Shown: piece after piece, positions 8,737 through 17,557 of the stretch
How the letters are laid out: every line of letters starts with the position of its first letter
How positions within the stretch are numbered: position 1 is the stretch's first letter
Assembly (NCBI RefSeq): GCF_011752525.1
Contig: NZ_VWXI01000019.1
Location: 53,216-117,215, forward strand
DNA: 64,000 bases
From: Pantoea sp. Cy-639
GTDB lineage: Bacteria; Pseudomonadota; Gammaproteobacteria; Pseudomonadales; Pseudomonadaceae
Reading direction: 5' to 3'
Translations under genes and position numbers: made by a program
Notes under the pieces: model-generated
What the model was told of the DNA's origin: nothing
The model's input: the letters and a program-made list of their open reading frames with translations, nothing else
Databases searched by the model: none

Positions 8737-9234
8737 ATGAGCCGAGCATTCGTCAACGAAGACCAGGCCGCCGCCCAGGCCGATCAACCGGTGGAACGGC
8801 GCATCAGCGCGCAGCCCAACTATGTCACCGCCAGTGGCCTGGCCCAGTTGCAGCAGCGGGTCGCGGCCCTCAATGCACGGCATGCCCAGCTGCAGGCCGA
8901 AGGTGAGCGCGGCGACAAGCAGCGCCTGGCCGAGATCGAGCGCGATCTACGCTACTTCACCGCCCGCGTGCAGAGCGCCCAGGTAGTGCCCACCGCCACG
9001 TCCACGGAAAAGGTCCAGATCGGCAGCCGGGTACGGTTTGTCGGTGAGGATGATCAAGAGCACCAGGTGCAACTGGTAGGCGAGGACCAGGCCGATGCCA
9101 TGCACGGGCTGATCAACTGGGGCTCGCCGCTGGGGCGGGCGCTACTGGGTGCCGCTCCCGGGGATGAGGTGCTGTGGCAACGGCCGGCGGGTGACCAGGT
9201 GATCGAGGTGCTCAGGATCTGGGGCGATGCCTAG
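8737..9234 (+). CDS. GreA/GreB family transcription elongation factor-like protein
   Basis: This 165-residue protein has the two-part Gre layout. Residues about 30-80 form a coiled coil (TASGLAQLQQRVAALNARHAQLQAEGER...). Residues about 90-165 form the FKBP-like C-terminal domain, with IGSRVRFV at its start and an SPLGRALLGAAPGDEVLWQRPAGDQVIEVLRI segment, the family hallmark. Gre factors rescue backtracked RNA polymerase, using acidic residues at the coiled-coil tip. Here the tip reads EGERGDKQRLAEIERD, so the match to active GreA or GreB is unclear and another secondary-channel role is possible. The start follows an AAGGAG. Confidence 0.8.
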   Translation: MSRAFVNEDQAAAQADQPVERRISAQPNYVTASGLAQLQQRVAALNARHAQLQAEGERGDKQRLAEIERDLRYFTARVQSAQVVPTATSTEKVQIGSRVRFVGEDDQEHQVQLVGEDQADAMHGLINWGSPLGRALLGAAPGDEVLWQRPAGDQVIEVLRIWGDA

Positions 9235-9280
9235 CGCCATCGGGGCTGCCGAGCAGCCCTTTCGCGCCCCCGCGCCTCTG

Positions 9281-9328
9281 TAGGAGCGGCCTTGTGTCGC
9301 GAAAGGGCCGCAAAGCGGCCCCGGCAGT
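9281..9328. repeat. REP-like palindrome, GGAGCGGCCTTGTGTCGCG type
   Basis: TAGGAGCGGCCTTGTGTCGC is followed by AAAGGGCCGCAAAGCGGCCC, which forms its own hairpin. The same variant recurs at 19948-20050. Confidence 0.7.
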
Positions 9329-9334
9329 CTCGGC

Positions 9335-10675
9335 TCAGACCACGCCCTGAGCCAGCATGGCATCGGCGACTTTCACGAAGCCGGCGATGTTCGCGCCCTT
9401 GACGTAGTTGATCCGGCCATCGGCCTCCTGGCCGTAGTGCACGCAGGCATGGTGGATCGACTGCATGATGTTGTGCAGCTTGCTGTCCACTTCACCGGCG
9501 GTCCATAGCAGACGCATGGCGTTCTGCGACATTTCCAGCCCGGACACGGCCACGCCGCCGGCATTGGATGCCTTGCCCGGCGCATAGAGAATGCCAGCCT
9601 CGATGAAGATGTCCACAGCCTCCAGGGTGGTCGGCATGTTGGCACCTTCGGCCACGCAGATGCAGCCGTTGCGCAGCAACGTGCGGGCATCCTCGGCATC
9701 GAGCTCGTTCTGGGTCGCGCATGGCAGGGCGATGTCGCACGGCAGCGACCAGGGCGTCTGGCCCTTGCGGAACTCCAGGCCAAAGTGCCCGGCCAGTTCG
9801 CTGAGGCGGCCACGCTTGACGTTCTTCAACGTCATCAGCGCCTCCCACTGCTCGTCGTTCAGACCCGATTCGCAGAACAGCGTGCCTTCGGAGTCGGACA
9901 GCGAGATCACCTTGCCGCCCAGGTCCATGACCTTGCGTGCAGCGTACTGGGCAACGTTGCCCGAACCGGAAATGGCCACCCGACGACCGTCGATGCGCAG
10001 ATCCTGGCGCTTGAGCATCTCCTCGGCGAAGTACACGCAGCCATAGCCGGTGGCCTCCGGACGGATCAGGCTGCCGCCGTAGGTCATGCCTTTGCCGGTG
10101 AGTACCGAGGTGAACTGGTTGGCCAGGCGCTTGTACTGGCCGAACAGGAAGCCGATCTCGCGGGCACCGACACCGATGTCACCGGCCGGCACGTCGAGGT
10201 CGGCGCCGATGTGGCGGTACAGCTCGCTCATGAACGCCTGACAGAAGCGCATCACCTCGGCGTCGCTCTTGCCCTTCGGATCGAAGTCGGACCCACCCTT
10301 GCCGCCGCCCATGGGCAACGAGGTGAGGGAGTTCTTGAACACCTGCTCGAAGGCCAGGAACTTGAGCACGCCAAGGTTTACCGAGGGGTGGAAGCGCAGA
10401 CCGCCCTTGTACGGGCCGATGGCGCTGCTCATCTGGATGCGGTAGCCGCGGTTGACCTGGACCTTGCCCTGGTCATCGACCCACGACACGCGGAACAGCA
10501 CGGCGCGTTCGGGCTCGACCATGCGCTCGAGGATGCCGGCCTGCAGGTAGTGGGGGTTTTGCTCGAGGAACGGCCACAGGCTGCGCAGCACTTCTTCCAC
10601 AGCCTGGTGGAACTCGGGCTGGGCAGGGTCGCGCTGTTGCAGGCGGGCCAGGAAGGCGTCGACAGATTCGATCAT
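9335..10675 (-). CDS. gdhA: NADP-specific glutamate dehydrogenase
   Basis: This 446-residue enzyme catalyses reductive amination of 2-oxoglutarate with ammonium and NADPH. Length and sequence match the hexameric GdhA type. Visible landmarks are the substrate-binding PYKGGLRFHPSVN, the catalytic lysine region MGGGKGGSDFDPKGKS, the Rossmann GSGNVAQYA, and the C-terminal NAGGVAVSGLEMSQNA. Two ATGs lie 9 nt apart (10684 and 10675). A GGTGAG sits 9 nt before the second and abuts the first, so MIESVDAFL at 10675 is chosen; it also gives the usual family length. A 33-bp inverted repeat lies upstream at 10780-10812. There is no clear T-run terminator; a REP element follows. Confidence 0.95.
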   Translation of the reverse strand: MIESVDAFLARLQQRDPAQPEFHQAVEEVLRSLWPFLEQNPHYLQAGILERMVEPERAVLFRVSWVDDQGKVQVNRGYRIQMSSAIGPYKGGLRFHPSVNLGVLKFLAFEQVFKNSLTSLPMGGGKGGSDFDPKGKSDAEVMRFCQAFMSELYRHIGADLDVPAGDIGVGAREIGFLFGQYKRLANQFTSVLTGKGMTYGGSLIRPEATGYGCVYFAEEMLKRQDLRIDGRRVAISGSGNVAQYAARKVMDLGGKVISLSDSEGTLFCESGLNDEQWEALMTLKNVKRGRLSELAGHFGLEFRKGQTPWSLPCDIALPCATQNELDAEDARTLLRNGCICVAEGANMPTTLEAVDIFIEAGILYAPGKASNAGGVAVSGLEMSQNAMRLLWTAGEVDSKLHNIMQSIHHACVHYGQEADGRINYVKGANIAGFVKVADAMLAQGVV

Positions 10676-10779
10676 GATAGACATCTCACCAAGAGGGATT
10701 GTTTTTGATTTTTTCCGGAATGTAGCAAGAACCGGCCGCCCTGGGACAGGGCGAGATGTCGTATTTATGAAATTATTTG

Positions 10780-10812
10780 GTGCGAATTCTATAACTGTAT
10801 ACAAATTCGCAC
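10780..10812. promoter_or_regulatory. Perfect 9-bp inverted repeat upstream of gdhA
   Basis: The arms GTGCGAATT (10780-10788) and AATTCGCAC (10804-10812) are exact complements with a 15-nt AT-rich spacer, which ends in TGTATACA (10796-10803). It lies 105-137 bp upstream of the gdhA start. The symmetry and size suggest a dimeric regulator's operator; which regulator is unknown. Confidence 0.6.
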
Positions 10813-10819
10813 AGTGCCC

Positions 10820-10917
10820 GCAGGAGCGGCCTTGCCGGCGACCACCGGCGCGGCCGGTGTCACCCAGCGCGAGGCCTGGTTCGCCAGCAAGGCTGGCGCC
10901 TACACATCCCGGCAGGC
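10820..10917. repeat. REP-like palindromes
   Basis: GCAGGAGCGGCCTTGCCGGC and a distant inverted copy, GCCAGCAAGGCTGGCGCCTA, flank a GC-rich centre. They fill much of the gdhA-ettA interval, together with the gdhA inverted repeat and the ettA terminator; no gene is seen there. Confidence 0.65.
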
Positions 10918-10926
10918 CAGCAGGCA

Positions 10927-10953
10927 CAAAAATGGGGCCCCTGAGGGCCCCAT
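10927..10953 (-). terminator. Rho-independent terminator of ettA
   Basis: The stem TGGGGCCC / GGGCCCCA with a 4-nt loop is followed on the minus strand by TTTTTG. It lies about 25 bp beyond the ettA stop. Confidence 0.85.
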
Positions 10954-10975
10954 TCTTGTGCAACTGAAACGCCCT

Positions 10976-12643
10976 TTACTGGGCCAGTTTCTTGTGGCGC
11001 ACGCGGTGCGGCTGGGTGGCGGCATCGCCCAGGCGCTTCTTGCGATCAGCTTCATACTCGGTGTAGTTGCCCTCGAAGAACACCACGTTCGAGTCGTCCT
11101 CGTAGGCCAGGATGTGGGTGGCCACACGGTCCAGGAACCAACGGTCGTGGGAGATCACGATCGCCGCGCCCGGGAAGTCCAGCAGGGCCTCTTCCAGCGA
11201 ACGCAAGGTTTCGACGTCGAGGTCGTTGGACGGTTCGTCGAGCAGCAGGACGTTGCCGCCCTCTTTCAGGGTCAGGGCCAGGTGCAGGCGGCCACGCTCA
11301 CCACCGGAGAGGTCCTTGACGAACTTCTGCTGGTCGCCGCCCTTGAAGTTGAAACGACCGACGTAGGTACGCGACGGGATCTCGTAGTTGCCGATGCGGA
11401 TCTGGTCGGAACCGTCGGAGATCTGCTGGAACACGGTCTTGGCGCCGTCCAGGTCCTCGCGGCTCTGGTCTACGCAGGCCAGTTGCACGGTTTCACCGAT
11501 CTCGATGCTGCCCGAGTCCGGCTGCTCCTTGCCCATCAGCATGCGGAACAGGGTCGACTTACCGGCACCGTTACCACCGATCACGCCGACGATCGCGCCC
11601 TTGGGCATGGCGAACGACAGGTTGTCGATCAGCACGCGATCGCCGTAGCCCTTGGTGACGTTCTTGAACTCGATGACCTTGTCGCCCAGGCGCGGACCGG
11701 CCGGGATATAGATCTCGTTGGTTTCGCTGCGCTTCTGGAATTCCTGCGACTGCATTTCCTCGAAGCGCTGCAGACGGGCCTTGGACTTGGACTGGCGAGC
11801 CTTGGCGCCTTTGCGCACCCACTCCAGTTCTTCCTTCATGGCCTTCTCGTGGGCGCTCTGCTGCTTGGATTCCTGGGCCAGACGCTCCGACTTGGCTTCC
11901 AGCCAGCCCGAGTAGTTGCCTTCGTACGGAATACCGGCGCCGCGGTCCAGTTCGAGGATCCAGCCGGCGACGTTGTCGAGGAAGTAACGGTCGTGGGTGA
12001 TGGCCACCACGGTACCCGGGAAGTCGTGGAGGAAACGCTCCAGCCAGGCCACCGAGTCGGCGTCCAGGTGGTTGGTCGGTTCGTCCAGCAGCAGCATGTC
12101 GGGGGCTGACAGCAGCAGGCGGCACAGGGCCACGCGGCGCTTCTCGCCACCGGACAGGTGTTCGATCTTCGCATCCCAGGCCGGCAGGCGCAGGGCGTCG
12201 GCAGCGACGTCCAGCTGACGCTCCAGGTTGTGGCCGTCGGCGGCCTGCAGGATGGCTTCCAGCTTGGCCTGCTCGGCGGCCAGCTTGTCGAAGTCGGCGT
12301 CGGGTTCGGCATAGGCGGCGTAGACCTCGTCCAGGCGGGCCTGGGCGTCCTTGATCACGCTGACCGCTTCCTCGACCACTTCACGCACGGTCTTGCTCGG
12401 GTCCAGCTGCGGCTCCTGGGGCAGGTAGCCAACGTTGATGTCGGGCATCGGACGGGCTTCGCCGTCGAATTCCTTGTCGACGCCCGCCATGATCCGCAGC
12501 AGGGTCGATTTACCCGCGCCGTTCAGGCCCAGCACGCCGATCTTGGCGCCAGGGAAGAACGACAGGGAAATATTCTTGAGAATTTCCCGCTTCGGCGGCA
12601 CGACCTTGCTCAGCCGATGCATGGTGTAGACGTATTGAGCCAA
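10976..12643 (-). CDS. ettA: Energy-dependent translational throttle protein EttA (ABC-F ATPase)
   Basis: This 555-residue protein, exactly the E. coli EttA length, binds the ribosomal E site and gates the first elongation step according to the ATP/ADP ratio. It has two ABC domains: P-loops GLNGAGKST (about residue 39) and GGNGAGKST (about residue 357), and signatures LSGGEKRRV and LSGGERGRL. It has the EttA-type arm between the halves of domain 1, and a charged linker rich in Lys and Glu between domains. There is no membrane segment, as expected for ABC-F. The start is TTG at 12643, giving MAQYVYTMHRLSKVV as in relatives; a GAGGG lies 7 nt upstream. Confidence 0.95.
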   Translation of the reverse strand: MAQYVYTMHRLSKVVPPKREILKNISLSFFPGAKIGVLGLNGAGKSTLLRIMAGVDKEFDGEARPMPDINVGYLPQEPQLDPSKTVREVVEEAVSVIKDAQARLDEVYAAYAEPDADFDKLAAEQAKLEAILQAADGHNLERQLDVAADALRLPAWDAKIEHLSGGEKRRVALCRLLLSAPDMLLLDEPTNHLDADSVAWLERFLHDFPGTVVAITHDRYFLDNVAGWILELDRGAGIPYEGNYSGWLEAKSERLAQESKQQSAHEKAMKEELEWVRKGAKARQSKSKARLQRFEEMQSQEFQKRSETNEIYIPAGPRLGDKVIEFKNVTKGYGDRVLIDNLSFAMPKGAIVGVIGGNGAGKSTLFRMLMGKEQPDSGSIEIGETVQLACVDQSREDLDGAKTVFQQISDGSDQIRIGNYEIPSRTYVGRFNFKGGDQQKFVKDLSGGERGRLHLALTLKEGGNVLLLDEPSNDLDVETLRSLEEALLDFPGAAIVISHDRWFLDRVATHILAYEDDSNVVFFEGNYTEYEADRKKRLGDAATQPHRVRHKKLAQ

Positions 12644-12803
12644 AACCAAGCCCTCTAATCAGATAGGTAAAGACATCGACGCACGCCCCGGCGCAGGCCA
12701 GGGGGATGTGTTTACGGGGTGTCGTTGAACAAAGTGGGCCATTCTACGCCAAGTCGTGACGTTGCACAGATGGGGTAGATGGCAGGGAGGGACCGCTTTG
12801 CGG

Positions 12804-12870
12804 TTATCCCGGTTCAAGCCCGCGCCCACGCAAGCGTGTGGCGCCTGTGGAAGCGGGCTTGAACCGCGAC
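12804..12870. repeat. REP pair variant
   Basis: CGGTTCAAGCCCGCGCCCAC and its inverse GTGGAAGCGGGCTTGAACCG lie about 20 bp apart. This is a variant in which CCCCGCG is replaced by GAACCGCG. It fills the ettA upstream region. Confidence 0.75.
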
Positions 12871-12877
12871 GAGGGCC

Positions 12878-13273
12878 TCAGACGTGCGACTGCTTCGCCT
12901 TGCCACGCGGCAGGCGGCAACGGTCCGACTGCTCGGCCAGACGCGCGGCCCAGGCCGCCTTGGCGCTGAAGGCACCGCTGCGTGCGGGTTGCGCCGGGGC
13001 CTTGGCTACCGGCTTGCCAGCGGCCTTGGCGGCGGCGGGCTTGGCGGCAGGCTTGGCAGTGGCCGCGACAGCAGGTTCGGCGGCAGGCTTGGCCTGCTTG
13101 CGCAGCTCGGCCAGCGACGGCGTCTTGCTCGCACTGGCAGCGGTGTCAGGCTTGGCCAGCGAACGCTGGCAGCTCTTGCACGACACGTCCTCGGCCACGG
13201 CAGTGCCGACCAGCGTCTGGCTGCTGCGACCACAGGCGGAATCGAGGCCATTGGTGGAATAGTGGATAACCAA
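12878..13273 (-). CDS. Small Cys-bearing protein with Ala/Lys/Pro-rich tail
   Basis: This 131-residue protein has an N-terminal third with His4, Cys14, Cys32 and Cys35 (the last two in SCKSCQRSL), a plausible metal-binding set. Residues 60-105 are low-complexity KPAAKPAAAKAAGKP-type sequence, reminiscent of histone H1-like tails such as AlgP. The C-terminus (about 106-131) is basic: AKAAWAARLAEQSDRCRLPRGKAKQ. I do not recognise the family. Nucleic-acid binding is a guess from composition. It is a single gene upstream of ettA on the same strand, with a REP pair between. Confidence 0.65.
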   Translation of the reverse strand: MVIHYSTNGLDSACGRSSQTLVGTAVAEDVSCKSCQRSLAKPDTAASASKTPSLAELRKQAKPAAEPAVAATAKPAAKPAAAKAAGKPVAKAPAQPARSGAFSAKAAWAARLAEQSDRCRLPRGKAKQSHV

Positions 13274-13532
13274 AACCGTACATCTCCGATACTGACTATT
13301 GAAGCGGGCGGCATTCTCGCACAGGTTGCAGGGACTTGCCGAACCGACATGACCGACTGCATGGCAGCCTCGACGCGCACCGCTGGCACTTTGCCATGTT
13401 TGCAGGCATGCTAGCCGGCTTCACTTGCGCGGCTTTATAGTGCGCCGGCTGCCTGCCAAGCGGCGGCACGCGCCGTGCATGTACAACGGATGCAATCCCT
13501 GCCATCGTCAGCTCAATCGCAGGACCCGACGC

Positions 13533-16500
13533 TTGACCGACTTCACGCATTCTCCACCCTTGCGCCCTGCCGATGCCTCGGCCGGCTCACACCTGCGTGG
13601 CTCGCTCAAGGGGGCACTGGCCCTGCTGGCGCTGGTTCTGCTGGGCCTGCTGCTGTGGCAGCTGTTCACCCAGTTCCGACATACCCAGGCCGATCTGCGC
13701 CAGCAGAGCCTGGCGAGCAGCGCGGAACTGGCCGACCACCTGAGCCTGAACATGGCCCTGAAGGCCCAGCAAGCGGTCAACCTGGTCCAGGCCTACGTCA
13801 ATCCTCCGACGCCAGCGGCACTGCCCAGTCTGCTCGGCACCTTGCAGTCGAGACTGCCGTCCCTGCGCCAGCTGGCCTGGCTGGACAATAGCGGGCAGGT
13901 CCTCCGGGACACGTTGGCCGGCACGCCCGACCGTCAGTTGATTGACGATTTCTTGCAACTGAACCAGGGACGCGGGTTCTTCTATGCCAACGCCCCCGAC
14001 AACCAGCAGATCTACCTGCTGCTGCGCCAGAGCGTCGAACAGTCGCGCGGCTATTGGCTGCTGCGCCTGGACCCGGCTTACTACCTGGAGCTCACCCGTC
14101 ACCTGGACGGTCCCGGCCATCCGCTGTGGTTACTGGAAAACAGCCGCAATGGCGAGGTGATCGAGCGCCACGGCACAGTCCCGACCAGTGATGAACCGCT
14201 GCAAAGCGTGATGCTGGCGTTCATCGACAACAGTACCTGGCAATTACGCGGCCTGTTCGACGCAGGCCTTGCGCGCAGCAAGCTGTTGCCGGCGCTGATC
14301 GGCAAGTGCGTGCTGGTGTTGTTCTGCGCCTTGCTGCCAGTGCTGGCCCTGATCAACATGCGCCGCCGCCACCGCGCGTTGCAGGAGGACCGACGGCGCT
14401 ACCAGGAGATCTTCGACGGCACCGGCGTGGCCCTGTGCGTGCTCGACCTCTCCAGCCTGCCCGGCCAGCTGGACCGCTATCACCTGCGCAACCGCGCCGC
14501 GCTCAAGCAGAGCCTGGCGCTGGACTCGAACCTGCGCCGCTCGTTGCTGGCCGAACTGAAGATCACCGAGATCAACCAGGTCGCTCGTCAGTTGCTCAAT
14601 GTCGACAGCCACCAAGGTGCCTGGCAACGCCTGATCGAAGGCAGCGGCGCAAGCCGCGACAGTGTCGGCATGCAGCTGATCGATGCACTGATCGAAGAGC
14701 GCGAGCAACTCGAGCTGGAAGTGCGCCTGCCGGCGCCGCTGGGCGGCGAGCTGCACCTGTGGCTGATGGTGCGCCTGCCACTGCAGCGCCGCGACTATCA
14801 GGCGGTGATCCTCAGTATCAGCGACATCACCAGCCGCAAGCAGGTCGAACTGTCGCTGCTCGAGCGGGAGAGCTTCTGGTCCGACGTGGTGCGTACCGTG
14901 CCCGACCAGTTGTACGTCCAGGACGTGCAGAGCCAGCGGATGATCTTCAGCAACCGCCACCTCGGCCAGACCCTGGGCTATGACCGCGCCGAGCTGGCGC
15001 AGATGGGCGAGCGCTTCTGGGAACTGCTGTTGCACCCCGAGGATGCCGAGCACTACCGGGCACTGCGCCAGCAGCAACGCGATACCAGCTATGGCGAGTC
15101 GCTGCATTGCCAGTTGCGCTTTCGCCACCACGACGGAGGCTGGCGCTGCTACGAGATCCGCGAGCAGGTACTGACCCGCAACAGCGACGGGCTGGTCACC
15201 CGCATCATCGGCGTGGGCAAGGACGTCACGGTGCAGATCGAGGCGAGCCAGTCCCTGCGCGACAGCGAACAGCGCTACCGCATGCTCGCCGAGAGCATCA
15301 GCGATGTCATCTTCTCCACCGACAGCCAGTTGCAACTCAACTACGTGAGTCCTTCGGCGCAGGCGGTGCTGGGCTACCAGCCCGAGTGGATCTTCGCCAA
15401 CGGCTGGCAGTCGATCATCGCCAATCCGGCCCAGCTGACCGGCATCTACAGCCTGATGGAACGGGTCAGTGCAGCCCTGGGTGACCGCGAGCAACTGGCC
15501 CAGTTGCGCAACACCCTGCCGACGCAACTGTTCCTGTTCGACTGCCTGCGTGCCGACGGTCGCAAGATCCCCATCGAGTTGCGCCTGGTGCTGGTGTGGG
15601 ACGAGCACGAGCACTTCGAGGGTGTGCTCGGCGTCGGCCGCGACATCAGCCAGCAGCGCCGCGCCGAAAAGGACCTGCGCATGGCGGCGACGGTGTTCGA
15701 GCACTCTACCTCGGCGATCCTCATCACCGATCCGGCTGGCTATATCGTCCAGGCCAACGAAGCGTTCAGCCGAGTCAGTGGCTACGAGGTCGCCGAAGTG
15801 CTCGACCAGTTGCCCGGCATGCTCACGGTCGAGCAGCAGCAGGACGCGCACCTGGGCTACGTGCTCAAGCAGCTCAACCAGCGCGGCAGCTGGGAAGGCG
15901 AAGTATTCCTCAAGCGGCGCAACGGCGAGCACTACCCGGCCTGGGTCGGTATCACCGCGGTGCTCGACGATGAAGGCGACCTGGCCAGCTACGTGTGCTT
16001 CTTCACCGACATCAGCGAACGCAAGGCCAGCGAACAGCGCATCCACCGCCTGGCCTACTACGACGCCCTCACCCACCTGCCCAACCGCACGCTGTTCCAG
16101 GACCGGCTGTACACCGCGCTGCAGCAGGCCGAGCGACAAAAGGCCTGGGTGGTGCTGATGTTCCTCGACCTCGACCGTTTCAAGCCGATCAACGACTCCC
16201 TCGGCCACGCGGCGGGCGACCGCATGCTCAAGGACATGGCCGAACGCCTGCTGGCCTGCGTCGACAGCGGCGACACCGTGGCACGCATGGGAGGCGACGA
16301 GTTCACCCTGCTGCTGCAGCCCCGCGCCACCCGCGAGCAGGCACTCAACCGTGCCATCCACGTCGCCGAGAACATCCTCGGCGGCCTGGTGACGCCGTTC
16401 GTGCTGGAAAACCGCGAGTTCTTCGTGACCGCCAGTATCGGCATCGCCCTCAGCCCGCAGGACGGCAGTGAGCTGAGCCAGTTGATGAAGAACGCCGACA

Positions 16501-17363
16501 CCGCCATGTACCACGCCAAGGAACGTGGCAAGAACAACTTCCAGTTCTACCAGACCGACATGAACGCCAGCGCCCTGGAGCGCCTGGAACTGGAAAGCGA
16601 CCTGCGACACGCCCTGGAACAGAACGAGTTCATCCTCTATTACCAGCCGCAGTTCAGTGGCGACGGCAAGCGCCTGACCGGTGCCGAGGCCTTGCTGCGC
16701 TGGCGTCATCCGACGCGCGGCCTGGTGCCCCCGGGCGATTTCATCCCCGTGATCGAGGAGCTGGGGCTGGTGGTGGACGTCGGCGACTGGGTGCTGCGCG
16801 AAGCCTGTCGTCAACTCAAGGCCTGGCACAAGGAGAAGGTGCGGGTGCCGAAAGTATCGGTGAACATCTCCGCCCGGCAGTTCTCCGACGGCCAGTTGGG
16901 CACGCGCATCGCCACCATCCTGGAGGAAACCGGCCTGCCGCCGGCCTGCCTGGAGCTGGAACTGACCGAAAGCATCCTGATGCGCGAGGTCAACGAAGCC
17001 ATGCACATCCTCGACAGCCTGAAGAACCTGGGACTGAGTATCGCGGTCGACGACTTCGGCACCGGCTATTCCTCGCTCAACTACCTCAAGCAGTTCCCCA
17101 TCGACGTGCTGAAGATCGACCGTACCTTCGTCGACGGCCTGCCCGAGGGCGAACAGGACGCACAGATCGCCCGGGCCATCATCGCTATGGCCCACAGCCT
17201 GAACCTGGCGGTGATCGCCGAGGGCGTCGAGACCCACGAGCAACTGGAGTTCCTGCGCGAGCATGGTTGCGACGAAGTGCAAGGCTACCTGTTCGGCCGG
17301 CCGATGCCGGCCAACCAGTTCGAGGCGCAGTTCAGCAACGAGACGCTGTTCATGTTCCAGTGA
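13533..17363 (+). CDS. morA: Membrane-bound PAS-GGDEF-EAL cyclic-di-GMP enzyme MorA
   Basis: This protein of about 1276 residues matches MorA in architecture and in its position before glyA. Order: transmembrane helix about 27-45, periplasmic region, second helix about 251-275, PAS modules beginning near 290, 446, 581 and 720, GGDEF motif at 920-924 and EAL at 1052-1054 (EALLRWRHP). Both catalytic signatures are intact (ARMGGDEFTLL; DDFGTGYSSL; ELTESILM), so cyclase and phosphodiesterase activity are both possible. The inhibitory RxxD position before GGDEF reads DSGD, so product feedback is probably missing. MorA is known to control flagellar timing and biofilm in pseudomonads. The start is TTG with AGGA 8 nt upstream; an ATG at 13479 lacks a ribosome site. 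Confidence 0.88.
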   Translation: MTDFTHSPPLRPADASAGSHLRGSLKGALALLALVLLGLLLWQLFTQFRHTQADLRQQSLASSAELADHLSLNMALKAQQAVNLVQAYVNPPTPAALPSLLGTLQSRLPSLRQLAWLDNSGQVLRDTLAGTPDRQLIDDFLQLNQGRGFFYANAPDNQQIYLLLRQSVEQSRGYWLLRLDPAYYLELTRHLDGPGHPLWLLENSRNGEVIERHGTVPTSDEPLQSVMLAFIDNSTWQLRGLFDAGLARSKLLPALIGKCVLVLFCALLPVLALINMRRRHRALQEDRRRYQEIFDGTGVALCVLDLSSLPGQLDRYHLRNRAALKQSLALDSNLRRSLLAELKITEINQVARQLLNVDSHQGAWQRLIEGSGASRDSVGMQLIDALIEEREQLELEVRLPAPLGGELHLWLMVRLPLQRRDYQAVILSISDITSRKQVELSLLERESFWSDVVRTVPDQLYVQDVQSQRMIFSNRHLGQTLGYDRAELAQMGERFWELLLHPEDAEHYRALRQQQRDTSYGESLHCQLRFRHHDGGWRCYEIREQVLTRNSDGLVTRIIGVGKDVTVQIEASQSLRDSEQRYRMLAESISDVIFSTDSQLQLNYVSPSAQAVLGYQPEWIFANGWQSIIANPAQLTGIYSLMERVSAALGDREQLAQLRNTLPTQLFLFDCLRADGRKIPIELRLVLVWDEHEHFEGVLGVGRDISQQRRAEKDLRMAATVFEHSTSAILITDPAGYIVQANEAFSRVSGYEVAEVLDQLPGMLTVEQQQDAHLGYVLKQLNQRGSWEGEVFLKRRNGEHYPAWVGITAVLDDEGDLASYVCFFTDISERKASEQRIHRLAYYDALTHLPNRTLFQDRLYTALQQAERQKAWVVLMFLDLDRFKPINDSLGHAAGDRMLKDMAERLLACVDSGDTVARMGGDEFTLLLQPRATREQALNRAIHVAENILGGLVTPFVLENREFFVTASIGIALSPQDGSELSQLMKNADTAMYHAKERGKNNFQFYQTDMNASALERLELESDLRHALEQNEFILYYQPQFSGDGKRLTGAEALLRWRHPTRGLVPPGDFIPVIEELGLVVDVGDWVLREACRQLKAWHKEKVRVPKVSVNISARQFSDGQLGTRIATILEETGLPPACLELELTESILMREVNEAMHILDSLKNLGLSIAVDDFGTGYSSLNYLKQFPIDVLKIDRTFVDGLPEGEQDAQIARAIIAMAHSLNLAVIAEGVETHEQLEFLREHGCDEVQGYLFGRPMPANQFEAQFSNETLFMFQ

Positions 17364-17557
17364 GCGGGCGCCATACGGTCCTACAGGGGCACGACGCGAC
17401 GTCGGAAAAACGGACCCTGAAGTCAAGTCCAGCCCAGGAACGGCGCGGGCTGCAACATGAAGCCCTTTGGTCCGCGACTTGATGCCACTTCATATGCCAG
17501 CGGCGAATCAATCGGTTAGAATGCACCCCCAATTCAGCCCGATCCTTGAGGACCGCC

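Noticed and set aside
14244..17426. 1060-codon open frame opposite morA
   Set aside because: It mirrors morA, with His/Gln/Leu-rich composition typical of antisense translation, and no ribosome site.
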